Assembly: GCA_024742485.1 (NCBI GenBank)
Contig: JANSYK010000001.1
Coordinates: 1,054,001 to 1,118,000 of the forward strand
Direction: 5' to 3'
DNA length: 64,000 bases
DNA from: Alphaproteobacteria bacterium
GTDB taxonomy: Bacteria > Pseudomonadota > Alphaproteobacteria > Rhizobiales > Rhizobiaceae
The position numbers were made by a program, and so were the translations under genes. Below the pieces are notes generated by a model. That model was not told the DNA's origin, searched no databases, and saw only the letters and a list, made by a program, of their open reading frames with translations. This document shows, piece by piece, positions 17,900 to 27,107 of the stretch. Each line of letters opens with the position of its first letter. Position 1 is the first letter of the stretch.

Positions 17900-19222
17900 T
17901 TATTGCCGTGATTTGCGGTAAAGCGAATCGAGCCAGACCGCGATGACAAGCACGATGCCGACAACGATATTCTGCAACGGCGTATCGAGCCCCATGAGCA
18001 CCATGCCCGATTGCAGCGACTGCATGACCAGCGCCCCGATCATGGCTCCGGCAATCGTACCGACACCGCCCGCCAGCGATGTTCCGCCGATGACGGCGGC
18101 AGCGATGGTCAGCAACTCGTCAAGCGTTCCCTGTGCATTGGTGGCGGCATTCAACCGAGCCGTCGAAATGGCCGCGGCAATAGCACACAGAACGCCCATG
18201 ATCATGAAGATTTTCATGGTCACCCAACGGGTTTTGATACCCGCGAGATCGGCAGCTTCGGGATTGCCCCCCATCGCAAAAACATAGCGCCCGAACCGGG
18301 TTCGTGTGGCGACGAATGTCATGACCACGCCCACAATGATGGCAACCAGGACCGGTATGGCAATGCCATGCGCAACGATCAGGTCAGTCTCGCTGATCGT
18401 CAGATTATTGGCCTGAATGTATTTGCGGACGATGCCGATCGGCCAGTAATAGGTATTGGCGATCAGCACCGCACCAAGCACCAGAATACATCCGATGGCA
18501 GCGAGGAATGTCTCGGCCCAGATCGGCCGCAACGGAAAACTGAAGCGTTTTCTCTGTCTGCGCGAATTGACGATCATCGCGATAATCGCCGCGCAAACGA
18601 TCAGGCCGATGACCCAGCTGACTGTCGCTCCGACCGACCCCGCTGGTCCGCCGCCCAGAAGCCGGAATGTCGAATCCATCGGCGCGACGGTGCGCCCGGA
18701 TGTAACCCACCACGCAGCCCCGCGCCAGACCAGCAAACCACCCAGCGTGACGATGAAGGCAGGGACGCCCATATAGGCGATCACATAGCCATGCAGCGCA
18801 CCGATGGCTGCACCCAGCACGATGCCGACGGCAAGCGCGATCAGCCAGGTGGCCGGATGATCAAACCCGATGATACCGGGCAGAATTTCGGCCTGGGTAA
18901 CGGCCATGATCATCCCGACAAATCCGAGGATCGACCCAACCGACAAATCGATATTGCGGGTCACGATGACCAGAACCATGCCGGTGGCCATGACGGCAAC
19001 CGATGCGGTCTGGACCGAAAGGTTCCAAAGGTTCCGTGGTGTGAGGAACAGTCCCCCTGAAAACAAATCGAACAGAATCCAGATCAGGACCAGCGCCCCG
19101 ATCATTCCGAGCATGCGGGTATCAAGTTCCGTCGCCTTGAAAAAACGGGCAACGACCGACAATTCCGATTGGCGCGCGGTTCCCACCGCGCCCGATGGTT
19201 GAGCTTCTGATGATTCAGACAT
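17900..19222 (-). CDS. xylH: Xylose ABC transporter permease
   Basis: 440 residues, with about ten to twelve hydrophobic segments (such as [83 protein letters not shown]). The RNIDLSVGS motif is the hallmark of CUT2 sugar permeases. The larger than usual size (loop with [13 protein letters not shown]) matches XylH rather than RbsC. It forms the membrane channel for XylF-bound xylose. The ATG at 19222 follows GGGAGGGG; 13 bases separate it from xylG downstream. Confidence 0.92.
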   Translation of the reverse strand: MSESSEAQPSGAVGTARQSELSVVARFFKATELDTRMLGMIGALVLIWILFDLFSGGLFLTPRNLWNLSVQTASVAVMATGMVLVIVTRNIDLSVGSILGFVGMIMAVTQAEILPGIIGFDHPATWLIALAVGIVLGAAIGALHGYVIAYMGVPAFIVTLGGLLVWRGAAWWVTSGRTVAPMDSTFRLLGGGPAGSVGATVSWVIGLIVCAAIIAMIVNSRRQRKRFSFPLRPIWAETFLAAIGCILVLGAVLIANTYYWPIGIVRKYIQANNLTISETDLIVAHGIAIPVLVAIIVGVVMTFVATRTRFGRYVFAMGGNPEAADLAGIKTRWVTMKIFMIMGVLCAIAAAISTARLNAATNAQGTLDELLTIAAAVIGGTSLAGGVGTIAGAMIGALVMQSLQSGMVLMGLDTPLQNIVVGIVLVIAVWLDSLYRKSRQ

Positions 19223-19254
19223 GGCCACCCCTCCCTGGAGATTGGCAAAGCGTA

Positions 19255-19290
19255 TCAAAAAACGCCGCGATCCGGAAAGATCGCGGCGTT
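19255..19290 (-). terminator. Hairpin with T-run between xylF and xylH (partial terminator)
   Basis: AACGCCGCGATC and GATCGCGGCGTT form a perfect 12-bp stem with a 6-base loop (19261-19290). On the minus strand it is followed by a run of T. It lies 25 bases after the xylF stop and before xylH. This is the usual place for an intra-operon attenuator that keeps binding-protein mRNA more abundant than the rest. Confidence 0.82.
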
Positions 19291-19314
19291 CTGTATATTC
19301 CGACTATATCCGGA

Positions 19315-20355
19315 TCAGTTACAAGCTTCGACGGATCCGGCAGCAACGCCCTGGCAGACCACGTCCTTCGAAACCCAGCCAGCATCAATGACCTGGTTGA
19401 GGTTTTTCTTGGTGATCGGCACAGGCGCCAGGAACACGGCATTCATTTCGATGCCTGCCGGTCCACCGGACCACTTAACAGCACCATCGACATCAGCCAT
19501 GGCCGTTCCGTCTGCAAGGACGGACGCAATGACGGCTGCATTCTTGCCAAGCTCACGGGCATCCTTCCAGACCGACACGGTCTGCGTGCCGAGAGCAACG
19601 CGATTGAGCGCCGCATGGTCGCCATCCTGGCCGGAAACGGGGACACTTCCATCCATTCCCTGAGCGGAAAGCGCTGCAACAACACCACCGGCGGTACCGT
19701 CATTCGAAGCAACGACCGCATCCACATTGTTGTCATTGGCCGTCAGAATCTGCTCCATGTTCTTCTGGGCATTTTCCGGCTTCCAACCATCCGTATAGGC
19801 TTCACCGACATTCTTGACCTTGCCGGATTCAATGGCTTCCTTCAGAACTTCCATTTGGCCGGAAAACAGAAAATCGGCATTCGGATCAGCGGAAGATCCC
19901 TTGATGAAAGCATAATTGCCTTCCGGCATCGCAGCAAAGACCGCGCGGGCCTGCATGCGGCCGACTTCCTTGTTGTCGAACGTGATGTAGAACGCTTCCG
20001 GATTTTCGATCAGCCGGTCGTAGCCGACAACCGGAATGCCTTCAGCGGATGCTTTTTCAACCGCCGGCCCGATCGCGCTGGCATCCTGAGCCAGAATGAT
20101 CAGCGCATCCGCGCCCTGCGCAATCAGGGCTTCAACGTCAGTGAGCTGCTTGGACGCCGAGGACTGCGCGTCCGCGGAGATGTATTTGTTACCCGCAGCT
20201 TCGATGGCGCCCTTCATGGCGGCTTCGTCTGTTTTCCAGCGTTCTTCCTGGAAATTGGACCAGGACACGCCGATGGTCTTGCCTTCAGCAAGAGCAGCGC
20301 CAGCCGACGAAACAGCGAATACCGCGCCAATGAGCGCAGCCTTGAACATTTTCAT
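19315..20355 (-). CDS. xylF: Xylose ABC transporter substrate-binding protein
   Basis: 346 residues. The signal peptide MKMFKAALIGAVFAVSSAGAALA has a clear cleavage site before EGKTIG. Periplasmic binding protein type I fold with IGVSWSNFQEERWKTDEAAM, which is characteristic of XylF, and VVASNDGTAGGVVAAL and SGQDGD in the hinge and ligand cleft. It captures xylose in the periplasm. The ATG at 20355 has GGGAGG 8 bases upstream. It is the first gene of the operon xylF-H-G-B-A, divergent from xylR. Confidence 0.95.
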   Translation of the reverse strand: MKMFKAALIGAVFAVSSAGAALAEGKTIGVSWSNFQEERWKTDEAAMKGAIEAAGNKYISADAQSSASKQLTDVEALIAQGADALIILAQDASAIGPAVEKASAEGIPVVGYDRLIENPEAFYITFDNKEVGRMQARAVFAAMPEGNYAFIKGSSADPNADFLFSGQMEVLKEAIESGKVKNVGEAYTDGWKPENAQKNMEQILTANDNNVDAVVASNDGTAGGVVAALSAQGMDGSVPVSGQDGDHAALNRVALGTQTVSVWKDARELGKNAAVIASVLADGTAMADVDGAVKWSGGPAGIEMNAVFLAPVPITKKNLNQVIDAGWVSKDVVCQGVAAGSVEACN

Positions 20356-20455
20356 TTTGTAACCTCCCGGTGTGTGGGCCGCCCTCCGGACACTCCCGGC
20401 CAGCAAACCCAACGTGATAAGAGCCATTTAATTCGAGGCTCGAAAAAAATAGTGA

Positions 20456-20468
20456 CTTAATCATTAAG
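20456..20468. promoter_or_regulatory. Candidate XylR operator 1
   Basis: CTTAAT-C-ATTAAG, a perfect 6-bp inverted repeat with one central base, in the xylF/xylR divergent region about 100 bases before xylF. ROK repressors such as XylR bind AT-rich palindromes in such positions. Binding by this XylR is inferred from position. Confidence 0.55.
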
Positions 20469-20501
20469 CTGTGTCAACTTGAAAATCGAGTTGCGCCAAA
20501 T

Positions 20502-20516
20502 TGTTGCAATGCAACA
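20502..20516. promoter_or_regulatory. Candidate operator 2 near the xylR start
   Basis: TGTTGC-AAT-GCAACA, a perfect 6-bp inverted repeat, 33 bases before the xylR GTG and close to its ribosome site. It could serve autoregulation of xylR. It differs in sequence from the palindrome at 20456-20468, so the two may bind different proteins. Confidence 0.45.
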
Positions 20517-20548
20517 TCAATTCAGCGGACTCGGGAGGAAAAGGGACC

Positions 20549-21790
20549 GTGGTTGAACTGGGTCGATCGGATGATGTGCGAAAGCGCAATCGTCGCCGGA
20601 TTCTGTCGGTGTTGCGTCATCAGGTGTCTGCTTCGAGCAAGGGCATTTGCGCGCGAACCGGGCTTAGTGCGTCGACTGTATCGGCCATCACCTCGGAACT
20701 TCTTGACGAAGCTGTCATCACCCGGGTCGACGACGACGCTCAGACAAATCCCGGCCGTGGCCGCCCCCAGGTGCGTCTCGCCCTGAATCCGGATGCAGCA
20801 CTTGTTGCCTCTATCGTTCTTCAGGTCGATGCCATTTCCGTCTCGCTGACGGATTATGCGGGAGCAAGAATTGCCGAAAGAGATTTGCCCTTCCCGGCTC
20901 GTAGCGCAGACCCGGGTGAATTCACTGACACCATGATATCGATCCTGGGGGCCGCCATGGAAGAAAGCGCTCGCCCCATATCCGCGCTCCGGCGCATCCG
21001 GGTCGGGGTCCAGGGTGTGACAGATGTCGACGGCGGTTACATGTTGTGGTCACCGATCACGTCACACCGAGAGTTGCCCTTCCAGCAAATCCTGGAGGAC
21101 GCATTCGGCGCGGACACCAGAGTTTCCAACGATTGCAGGATGATCGCCCGAGCGCTGCACTGGCGCGAACCGGAGCATTTCAACCGCGACTATGCGGCGG
21201 TCCTGTTGTCGCATGGCATCGGCATGGGCCTGATGCTCAATGGCGACCTTGTCAGCGGTATCCGTTCATCTGGAACCGAGTTCGGCCATTTGTCCCATAT
21301 TCCCCAGGGAGCGTTGTGCCGGTGTGGCCGCCATGGCTGTATCGAAGCCTATGCGGGAGACTATGCGATCTATAGACGCGCTATTGCCACAAGCGCCGAT
21401 ACGGCCCCCCGTAATGACATCAGCGACAAACAGATGGACGTCGTGTATGCAGCCGCTATGAACGGCGACACCAATGCACTTGAGGCCTATCGCGAAGCCG
21501 GCAGGGCTCTTGGAACCGGGCTCTCGGATATGTTCGCGCTGGTCGACCCTATCCCGATTGCCTTTGTCGGCAAGGGCACCAAGGCCTTCGAATTCATTGA
21601 ACCATCACTTCGCGATGCGCTGGCTGAAACAAAACTCGACATTGGTGCGCAGGATGCCGACATACGCTGCTACCCGGACGAGAGACCGCTCATTGACGAG
21701 GGTTGCACAATCACGGCCCTTCTCGAAGTCGATGAGTTGCTTTCCCGGTCGGTACCGGTCGACCACAAGGTGACAAGCGATGCAGTATAG
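20549..21790 (+). CDS. xylR: ROK-family xylose regulator
   Basis: 413 residues. N-terminal winged HTH (NRRRILSVLRHQ...GLSASTVSAITSELLDEAVI) followed by a ROK sugar-kinase-like domain with the zinc motif CRCGRHGCIEAY. ROK regulators of xylose operons lose kinase function and act as xylose-responsive repressors. The GTG at 20549 is chosen because GGGAGGAAAAG precedes it; the TTG at 20501 lies inside a palindrome. Divergent from xylF, which fixes the assignment. The 3' end overlaps the next gene by 11 bases. Confidence 0.9.
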   Translation: MVELGRSDDVRKRNRRRILSVLRHQVSASSKGICARTGLSASTVSAITSELLDEAVITRVDDDAQTNPGRGRPQVRLALNPDAALVASIVLQVDAISVSLTDYAGARIAERDLPFPARSADPGEFTDTMISILGAAMEESARPISALRRIRVGVQGVTDVDGGYMLWSPITSHRELPFQQILEDAFGADTRVSNDCRMIARALHWREPEHFNRDYAAVLLSHGIGMGLMLNGDLVSGIRSSGTEFGHLSHIPQGALCRCGRHGCIEAYAGDYAIYRRAIATSADTAPRNDISDKQMDVVYAAAMNGDTNALEAYREAGRALGTGLSDMFALVDPIPIAFVGKGTKAFEFIEPSLRDALAETKLDIGAQDADIRCYPDERPLIDEGCTITALLEVDELLSRSVPVDHKVTSDAV

Positions 21791-23195
21791 GTTCCCGTTG
21801 CTTGCCGTGGCGATGATCACGGGATTTGCCGCGTCTGCCGGTGCGGGCGAACCCTGGTCGGAAAAAGCCATCGGCACACATGTGTCCCAGTCAACTCTGG
21901 TCGGCCCGCTGTCAGCCGAACAACTCCAACAGCTTGTCGAACAGGGCGAAGTCCTCTTCACCGCGAAATTCACCGATGATGATGGCGTTGGCAGGCCCAT
22001 GGCGACCCAGGCGATCATCCCGACAAAGCGTAAACGGCCCGCGCCCCAGCTTTTTCAGCGACTGGCCGGATCCGATTCCAACGCCTGTTCGTCCTGTCAC
22101 AATGATCCCTTGCCCGGCGGTGCCGGAGACCTGGTGACGAATGTCTTCGTTTCCGAAGGCTTTACCAACCCCGATTTCGACACCACCGATCCGCAATTTT
22201 CCAATGAGCGCAACACCAACCACCTGATGGGTGCAGGTCTGGTGGAACTGCTGGCACGGGAGATGAGTGCCGATTTGCAATCACAACGTCGGGCGGCGTT
22301 GAAAACCGCCCGCGCATCCGGCGCCGCCCAGGCCATCGACCTGAACACCAAGGGCGTTTCCTTCGGGTCACTGACGGCACATCCCGACGGGATGGTCGAT
22401 GTCAGCCGGCTGGACGGTATCGACACTGATCTCGTCATCCGTCCGTTCAGCCAAAAAGGCGTCATCACGTCGCTGCGCCAATTCACTGTTAATGCTCTCA
22501 ACCATCACCATGGCATGCAGGCCACCGAACGCTTCGGACCACGCTGGACCGGCGATGCGGATTTTGATGCGGACGGCGTGGCAGGAGAAATAACCGAGGG
22601 CGATGTCTCGGCGCTCGTCGCCTGGCAGGCAACCCGAAAAGCCCCGCACCGAATTCAACCGGACAATACGACGTGGCAAACGCTCGCAATCCGTGGTGAC
22701 GGCATATTTGACGATCTCGATTGCGGCCAATGCCACAGGCGTGCGCTGCCACTCAATGATCTGACCTTTGCCGATCCTGGTCCATTTGATGCAGCCGGAA
22801 CTCTGAGACCTGGTGAACGCGAGACGGGTGCAGTGTACGATCTTTCAGACCTGCCCTGGGTGGCCGCCCTGCCCCGTGACGCCAACGGCGCTGTAATGGT
22901 GCCGCTGTTCGGCGACCTCAAACGGCACAGGATTGCCGACCAGCAGGTCACTGAACTTGGAAATGAACTGCTGGGCCAGCGATTTGTCGACCGCGATGTC
23001 TTCATGACCAGCGAGCTGTGGGGCATTGCGTCAACCGCACCTTATGGGCACCGCGGTGATCTGACCACGCTGGATCGCGTCATACGTGCCCATGGGGGCG
23101 ACGCACGAGACAGCCGCGACCAGTACATTGCGCTGGACCAAGATGATCGCACCGCCCTCATAGCCTTCCTGAAAACACTGGTGATTGAGCCATGA
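21780..23195 (+). CDS. Periplasmic di-haem c-type oxidoreductase (DHOR/DUF1111-like)
   Basis: 471 residues. Signal peptide MQYRFPLLAVAMITGFAASAGAG. Two CxxCH haem sites: CSSCH (103-107) and CGQCH (315-319). The PYGHRGDLTTLDRVIRAHGG motif near the C-terminus is typical of the thiol oxidoreductase/di-haem family that includes peroxidase-like enzymes. It would act in the periplasm in electron transfer or oxidation. It starts inside the end of xylR and overlaps the next gene by ATGA, so the three may be co-transcribed. Its link to xylose is unclear. Confidence 0.82.
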   Translation: MQYRFPLLAVAMITGFAASAGAGEPWSEKAIGTHVSQSTLVGPLSAEQLQQLVEQGEVLFTAKFTDDDGVGRPMATQAIIPTKRKRPAPQLFQRLAGSDSNACSSCHNDPLPGGAGDLVTNVFVSEGFTNPDFDTTDPQFSNERNTNHLMGAGLVELLAREMSADLQSQRRAALKTARASGAAQAIDLNTKGVSFGSLTAHPDGMVDVSRLDGIDTDLVIRPFSQKGVITSLRQFTVNALNHHHGMQATERFGPRWTGDADFDADGVAGEITEGDVSALVAWQATRKAPHRIQPDNTTWQTLAIRGDGIFDDLDCGQCHRRALPLNDLTFADPGPFDAAGTLRPGERETGAVYDLSDLPWVAALPRDANGAVMVPLFGDLKRHRIADQQVTELGNELLGQRFVDRDVFMTSELWGIASTAPYGHRGDLTTLDRVIRAHGGDARDSRDQYIALDQDDRTALIAFLKTLVIEP

Positions 23196-24847
23196 AAAAG
23201 GTCACTACAGGAACCATTGCAGCGATTGCAGTGCTGATACCTCTGCATGCCATTGGCGAAACTGATCCTGCACGGCCTGCGATGCCGCCCATGGACGTTC
23301 CGCTCATGAACGAACAGGCGCGGTCTGCCGGCGTCAATCATGTCTATTCCGGCCCCTGGGAATTTTTTGTCGGCGGGGGCGCGGCTTCCTTCGATTGCAA
23401 CGGCGATCGGTTTCCCGACCTCGCACTGGCAGGTGGAGAAAACCCGGCCAGACTCTTCGTCAACAGAAGCAACCCCGGCGGTCAACTGAGCTTTGAGTCA
23501 CGGGAACTCGGCATTGCGCCTGAGGACGCAAAAAATGTCACCGGCCTGTATCCCATCGACATCGACAATGACGGCTTCCGCGACCTTGTGCTGCTGCGCG
23601 TCGGACGCAACATTCTCCTCAAGGGGGGGCCCGACTGCACGTTTGAAAATGCGGGGCGGGCCTTTGCATTTGATGGAGGTCGGGCCTGGACAACGGCCTT
23701 TGCGGCGACGTTCGAAAATGGCCAGGCATATCCGACACTTGCTTTCGGCAATTATGTCGACCGAACGGCGCCCGGCTCGCCTTGGGGAACCTGCCATGAC
23801 AACGTCTTGATGCGGCCATCAGCCACCGAAAATCCCGATTATTCCGAACCTGAAATTCTGTCGCCCGGACATTGCAGCTTGTCGATGATCTTCACCGACT
23901 GGAACCGGTCCGGCACCCCGGCTTTGCGCGTTACGAACGATCGCCATTACTATCGCGACGGCGAAGAGCAGCTTTGGCGCGTAGACCCCGGCAAGCCACC
24001 ACGCCTCTACCGCCGTTCCGACGGCTGGAAGAGGGTCAATATCTGGGGCATGGGCATCGCGGAAGGCGATATTGATGCCGATGGTTATCCCGAATATGCC
24101 CTGACATCGATGGGTGACACCAAGTTGCAGACGCTGGACGAGGATGTCGAGGAAGGGCGTCCGGTCTATCGCGACATTGCTTTCGAACGCAACGCGACGG
24201 CCCACCGCCCCTATGTCGGCGATGATCTGAAACCGTCGACCGGATGGCATTCAGAATTCGCCGATGTCAACAATGATGGTTTGTTGGACCTCTTCATTGC
24301 CAAGGGCAATGTCGAACAGATGCCTGATTTTGCGGCATTCGATCCAGACAATCTCCTGCTCGGGCAGCATGACGGCACATTCGTGGAAGTCGGCGCGCTG
24401 TCGGGCATTGATCTCGACCGGCGCGGCCGAGGGGCCGTTCTTGCAGACTTTGACATGGATGGTGCCCTCGATCTTGTTGTCGTCAACCGGGAAGCGCCCA
24501 CCAGCGTGTTCCGCAATCAGGGCGGCCGCACCTCCTGGGGCGCACGTCCCATGGGCAACTGGCTGCAGATTGAACTGCAGCAGGATGGGGCCAACCGCAA
24601 CGCGGTTGGTGCGACCATTCTGGTCAAGTCCGGCAATGCAACGCGGCTGCGCAAGGTGCAGGCCGGCGGCGGCCATGCGTCATCCCACGCCGGGTTCATT
24701 CATGTGGGAACCGGGGTTGCGGAGCGGGCGCAGATTCGCGTCCAGTGGCCCGATGGCGAGTGGAGCCCTGCCTACCGCGTATTTGCCAATAATTTCGTGG
24801 TCATCAAACGCGGACAATCCGAGGCGCATTACTGGTATCCGCAATAG
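23192..24847 (+). CDS. CRTAC1-family protein with FG-GAP/VCBS repeats and ASPIC/UnbV domain
   Basis: 551 residues. Signal peptide MKKVTTGTIAAIAVLIPLHAIG. Several calcium-type repeats of beta-propeller form: DCNGDRFPDLAL, DIDNDGFRDLVLL, DIDADGYPEYAL, DVNNDGLLDLFI and DFDMDGALDLVVV. The C-terminal ASPIC/UnbV part reads GNWLQIELQQDGANRNAVGATILVKSG and ends in a WPDGEW segment. Proteins of this group are secreted or periplasmic and of unknown role. It is translationally coupled to the di-haem protein, so they may act together. It converges with nagA, 16 bases away. Confidence 0.85.
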   Translation: MKKVTTGTIAAIAVLIPLHAIGETDPARPAMPPMDVPLMNEQARSAGVNHVYSGPWEFFVGGGAASFDCNGDRFPDLALAGGENPARLFVNRSNPGGQLSFESRELGIAPEDAKNVTGLYPIDIDNDGFRDLVLLRVGRNILLKGGPDCTFENAGRAFAFDGGRAWTTAFAATFENGQAYPTLAFGNYVDRTAPGSPWGTCHDNVLMRPSATENPDYSEPEILSPGHCSLSMIFTDWNRSGTPALRVTNDRHYYRDGEEQLWRVDPGKPPRLYRRSDGWKRVNIWGMGIAEGDIDADGYPEYALTSMGDTKLQTLDEDVEEGRPVYRDIAFERNATAHRPYVGDDLKPSTGWHSEFADVNNDGLLDLFIAKGNVEQMPDFAAFDPDNLLLGQHDGTFVEVGALSGIDLDRRGRGAVLADFDMDGALDLVVVNREAPTSVFRNQGGRTSWGARPMGNWLQIELQQDGANRNAVGATILVKSGNATRLRKVQAGGGHASSHAGFIHVGTGVAERAQIRVQWPDGEWSPAYRVFANNFVVIKRGQSEAHYWYPQ

Positions 24848-24863
24848 CAAATGGCCAAGGCCC

Positions 24864-26045
24864 TCAAATTTCGGGGCTGTTGGTCTTGGCCCGGTGGACG
24901 CTGTTCCCGCAAATCCACACTTCACCGATCTCGAGTTCCGGCGTCAATTGAACGAAATCCGCCCGGCGACCCGCCTTCAGGCTGCCAACACTATCGGACA
25001 CACCCATCGCCTCCGCCGGATAAAGCGATGCCATGCGAAGGGCTTCGTCGAGTGGCAGCCCGACCGAATCCATCAGCACCCGCACGGAGGAGATCATGTC
25101 GATGTCCGCCCCAGCCAGCGTACCATCGGCCAGGGTCAACCGGCCATCCGCCCGTGTAATCTCCCGCCCATTCAGTGTGATTGACCTGAGATCGGTGCCG
25201 ATGGTCGACATGGCATCGGTCACCAGAAAGATCTTGCCCGGACCCCGCTTCGCGCGAAGTGCGATCGCCATAGTGGCCGGATCGACGTGATACCCGTCGG
25301 CAATCAGACCAGCATAGACCGATCCGGTCTCCAACGCCGCACCGACCACTCCGGGCTCGCGATGTCCGAGAGGGCTCATGGCATTGAAAAGATGCGTCAC
25401 CATATGAGCACCCGCCTCGATCATGGCTGTTGCCTTGCCGTAGTCGGCGGCGCTGTGTCCCAGGCTGACCCGCACGCCACCGGCCACCAATTGCCGCACC
25501 TGGTCGGTCGAAACGGATTCAGGCGCCATGGTGACGAGCAGATTGTCGAGACCGCGCGCGGCTTCAATCAGTTCGACAATATCGGTCTCCATCGCCTCGC
25601 GGATGAGCTGTGGATCATGCGCACCGCGCCGCGCCTTCGAAAGATGCGGACCCTCCAGGTGCAGGCCCAGGCACCCGGCAACCGGTCGCTCCAGGGCCAT
25701 CTTTGCCGCATCAACGGCCCGACGGGTCATTTCCGGCGTATCGGTAATCAGTGTGGGAAGCAGCGCAGTCGTGCCATACGGGGCGTGCGCCCGGCAAATG
25801 GTTTCGATCGCCTCGACCGTCGGATCGTCATTCAACAGGGCTCCGCCGCCGCCATTGACCTGTAGATCAACGAATCCCGGAACCAGATGGCCCTCATCTA
25901 ACCGCTGTAGGGGGATCGTCTCAGCGATATCACCAACGGGCAAAATACCTTTGATTTGTCCATTTTCGTGCAGTACCGCGCTATCCCGGTGCCATAGTTC
26001 GCCGTCAAAAACACTCGGCGCACTGATTGCCGCAAGGTCTGTCAT
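24864..26045 (-). CDS. nagA: N-acetylglucosamine-6-phosphate deacetylase
   Basis: 393 residues. Amidohydrolase motifs in order: GFVDLQVNGGGG, LHLEGPHLS (metal glutamate), LGHSAADY and HLFNAMSPLGHR (metal histidines), VTDAMS (catalytic aspartate), and an AEAMG C-terminal strand. It removes acetate from GlcNAc-6-phosphate, giving glucosamine-6-phosphate. Its ATG overlaps the stop of the SIS-domain gene by ATGA. Last gene of the operon nagK-nagR-SIS-nagA. Confidence 0.95.
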   Translation of the reverse strand: MTDLAAISAPSVFDGELWHRDSAVLHENGQIKGILPVGDIAETIPLQRLDEGHLVPGFVDLQVNGGGGALLNDDPTVEAIETICRAHAPYGTTALLPTLITDTPEMTRRAVDAAKMALERPVAGCLGLHLEGPHLSKARRGAHDPQLIREAMETDIVELIEAARGLDNLLVTMAPESVSTDQVRQLVAGGVRVSLGHSAADYGKATAMIEAGAHMVTHLFNAMSPLGHREPGVVGAALETGSVYAGLIADGYHVDPATMAIALRAKRGPGKIFLVTDAMSTIGTDLRSITLNGREITRADGRLTLADGTLAGADIDMISSVRVLMDSVGLPLDEALRMASLYPAEAMGVSDSVGSLKAGRRADFVQLTPELEIGEVWICGNSVHRAKTNSPEI

Positions 26046-27091
26046 ACGGTTTCGGTCACCTTTTTCAGCCGCACCGGCTGGTCCGGATCAAGCCCCCGAT
26101 CCCGCGCCAGCTTCTCGACAAATCCGTAAAACGGAGCGATCAACGCCAGGGCGTCGGTCAGGGCATGCCCCGTATCGACGAAATCCAGTTTACGCGCATC
26201 TTGAGCCTGGTCGGATGTGACATGAACCGCTGCCCCTCCCCGGGCAAGTTGGTCAGCGGTCTCGACCACAGCGGCCTGCGCGGCATCGCGCACGGCAAGA
26301 CCGAGAACCGGAAAGCCGGCCCCGACCATCGACACGGGACCATGCAGCACCTCGGCGGCACTGTAGGCTTCGGCGTGCTGGTTGCAGGTTTCCTTGAATT
26401 TCAGCGCAGCCTCATGGGCAATTGCAAATGCAGGTCCGCGCCCGAGGATAAAGAGGGACGGCTCACCATCGACATCCCGTGCCAAAGGAGACCAGTCGAG
26501 CGCGACGGCGCGTTCCAGTTGCCCCGGTAGTTTGTCCAGCGCCGCTTTCAGCGCCTTGTCTCCCGTCCAGGCACTCAAAATCATCAGCCCGGCAACAATG
26601 GAGTTGACGAAGGTCTTGGTTGCCGCAACGCCGATTTCCGCACCGGCACGGATATCAACCGCATGGTCGCTCCCCAGCGCGAGCGGTGAGCCGGCAACAT
26701 TGGTCAGGGAAACGGTCAGCGCGCCACCGGCCTGCGCCGCCGCCTGCATCGCAACGATGTCGGGACTGCGACCGGACTGGGATATCGACAGACAGACACC
26801 ATTATCGAGCTTCAACGGTGCTTGATAAATGGACGCAACAGAGGGCCCCACCGACGCGACCGGACGGCCTGCCTTCAACTCGATGGCATATTTGAGAAAC
26901 GCCGCCGCATGATCAGAGGATCCGCGGGCAACCGTCGCGACAACCGCCGGATCGCGTTCGCGCAGAACACCGCCGATGATGTCCGCATCAGCTTCAAATC
27001 CCTTGACAAGCCGCTCCACTGCCAACGGTATCTCGTCAATTTCAAGTCTCATATTCGTCAATTCAGCTTCTCCACAATGTCGTAGCGCCAT
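26042..27091 (-). CDS. nagB-II: SIS-domain glucosamine-6-phosphate deaminase (NagB-II/GlmS-like)
   Basis: About 349 residues with two SIS domains and no glutaminase domain. ATVARGSSDHAAAFLKYAIE and SISQSGRSPDIVAM lie in the first, LGRGPAFAIAHEAALKFKETCNQHAEAYSAAEVLHGP in the second. The last stretch matches the isomerase half of GlmS. Such proteins act as glucosamine-6-phosphate deaminases (NagB-II), giving fructose-6-phosphate and ammonia. The start is uncertain: ATG at 27091 has GGGAG 3 bases upstream, while ATG at 27052 (MRLEIDEIP) also fits the family. Confidence 0.88.
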   Translation of the reverse strand: MALRHCGEAELTNMRLEIDEIPLAVERLVKGFEADADIIGGVLRERDPAVVATVARGSSDHAAAFLKYAIELKAGRPVASVGPSVASIYQAPLKLDNGVCLSISQSGRSPDIVAMQAAAQAGGALTVSLTNVAGSPLALGSDHAVDIRAGAEIGVAATKTFVNSIVAGLMILSAWTGDKALKAALDKLPGQLERAVALDWSPLARDVDGEPSLFILGRGPAFAIAHEAALKFKETCNQHAEAYSAAEVLHGPVSMVGAGFPVLGLAVRDAAQAAVVETADQLARGGAAVHVTSDQAQDARKLDFVDTGHALTDALALIAPFYGFVEKLARDRGLDPDQPVRLKKVTETV

Positions 27092-27107
27092 CAGCTCCCT
27101 GAGCAGC

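Noticed and set aside
24853-24892. Inverted GGCCAAG/CTTGGCC sequence at the convergent CRTAC1-nagA ends as a terminator
   Set aside because: The arms are short and far apart, no T-run follows on either strand, and most of it codes for the NagA C-terminus.
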